NCBI GenBank assembly: GCA_002633005.1
Contig: NMRA01000027.1
Coordinates: forward strand, 468,799-532,798
Length of the DNA stretch: 64,000 nucleotides
From: Phoronis australis
Taxonomy: Eukaryota > Phoronida > Phoronidae
Direction of reading: 5' to 3'
The notes beneath the pieces were generated by a model. That model was given only the letters and a program-made list of their open reading frames with translations. It had not been told where the DNA came from and made no database searches. Positions within the stretch are counted from its first letter, which is position 1. Each line of letters starts with the position of its first letter. Shown in pieces: positions 62,707 to 64,000 of this stretch. The position numbers were made by a program, and so were the translations under genes.

Positions 62707-64000
62707 CAGAAAACTTGCTCCCGAAGTACAGTCAATCTTGTACTTTATGCACTGTTCCCCATCAGGCTTTTGGAGATTGTCTTTTGACTGATCTACTTTG
62801 GCATGGGAGGGCTAGCTAAAACAGGGACTTTCAGTAATTTCATGAAAAACTCAAACATTGATTAAAACGAAAAGGGTTGCTAAAAAAACAGAATCAGCAT
62901 TTTTCAGATTTCATCTTGAACATTTATATAAAAAGAAAATTGATCATGATATCGACTCCACTCTTTTGCTATGCATGTATTCCCTTTTCCGGAATCTTAT
63001 TAAAAATATGGTCAAAGGACACAATTAATGGCAGATTTATATATAAAGTCAATAGATACAGACTCTCTACTTACATTAATTAAAGTAGTGTTTTAGAAAG
63101 TTAAATTCCAAAATTTGTAGATATTTGTCAGTAAGTTGCCACATAACCTTATGTCCTGACATTAAATTTTGGGTTACTCATGTTGTTTCATTACATGAAT
63201 ACTGATACTTCTGTCCTCTGATTGTCTGGAACACAGTTTGATAATTTTGACCCACCTCCCTGTTGAATAAGAAATATAGACGGATCTACTGGGCAGATTA
63301 GGTTACATAGACCTGAGAGGGACATATGCTGTCTTTGGCCTCGGGCAACATTGCACTTCCTTGGTCCATATTACACTCGGGATCAATATAATGCTCAGGG
63401 CTACACCATTCACTCTCATACTAGTGATAAGACAACAGTCAAGAGTTCATTGGCCAGTAGCATTTCATGTGATTCATTGGCAAGCAGCTTCAGATGCTGT
63501 GACAGCAATGAAATGGGGTCCTCCAACGTTGGCTAATCTGTTGATCTACAGACAGTGCACAGTAGCACGAATGGTTATCACAGATTCTGTGTAAGCGATA
63601 AAGATGTTCACTAACATGTGCTGCCAATGAGACCAGCCAGGAACACAGGAAGCTGCGTGGTACCTGTTTAAAATAAATAGAATAGTTTAAATTATTTTTA
63701 TGCAAACACGATAATACTACATTCGAAACTCTTCAATCAAAAATACACATTACAGACAATTTTTTTTTCACGTTGACGTGCATAATACCTGTGACTAATA
63801 CATATACAAAGAGCTTTGCAGTGGAAAGTGAACAAGGATCGAGATTTATTGTCAGTTGGTGAATATAAGATCTATAAGAACATCAAATAAATGGAAAATC
63901 TATTATTCTATGTTTCCACATTTTGACAATGATAATTCATTTGTCAGCTGATTCAAACAAGATCACCCATCACATTCAAGTATTCAAGTGGCGGATCTAG
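62707..64000. other. Unannotated right end
   Basis: AT-rich DNA with no gene recognised. The last bases (gtggcggatctag) resemble the gtggcggatttag repeat at about 40845, so the window may stop inside another copy of a dispersed element. Confidence 0.4.

Noticed and set aside
61563-62819. The same ~87-residue peptide encoded on opposite strands at two places
   Set aside because: It is the two copies of the Penelope-like terminal inverted repeat, not a duplicated gene.

Overview
This is animal nuclear DNA: AT-rich, with GT-AG introns, long introns, dense minisatellites, SINE- and MITE-like elements, a Penelope-like retroelement and two short runs of N from assembly. I rebuilt the genes by reading splice junctions and checking that reading frame carried across every one. 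Gene content (one FoxN2/3-type forkhead gene, a PPP1R21 only slightly longer than the human protein, an invertebrate-style PhyH dioxygenase, Penelope-like DNA) suggests a marine invertebrate, perhaps a non-vertebrate deuterostome. Species placement is inference.

Layout. 1-8294 (+): the 3' two thirds of a FoxN2/3 gene, from the end of the forkhead domain to the stop, in six exons. 12371-13777 (-): tmem223, two coding exons, complete. 15268-37466 (+): ppp1r21, nineteen coding exons, complete, 785 residues. 41605-44077 (+): a two-exon F-box gene of no family I recognise. 47792-53726 (-): a phytanoyl-CoA dioxygenase (PhyH) family gene, eight coding exons read, with only the first few codons not located. 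61577-62706: remnant of a Penelope-like element, GIY-YIG endonuclease only, between 268-bp inverted repeats. The remaining DNA is intergenic and repeat-rich.

The genes do not form a pathway. Their products act separately: transcription (FoxN), mitochondrial inner membrane (TMEM223), early endosome/FERRY complex (PPP1R21), ubiquitin ligation (F-box) and 2-oxoglutarate-dependent oxidation (PhyH). The order FoxN2/3 then PPP1R21 matches neighbouring genes FOXN2 and PPP1R21 on human 2p16.3, so this looks like old conserved linkage, with tmem223 lying between them here.

Much of what is unusual is in the repeats: a 29-bp minisatellite with five-unit higher-order structure, an array grown from an exon-intron boundary, forkhead-like and DR1-like motifs multiplied by tandem duplication, a transposon sitting inside an (AAT)n microsatellite, a 172-bp satellite with a hairpin in each unit, and many perfect short palindromes. 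I found no convincing new multi-gene system.
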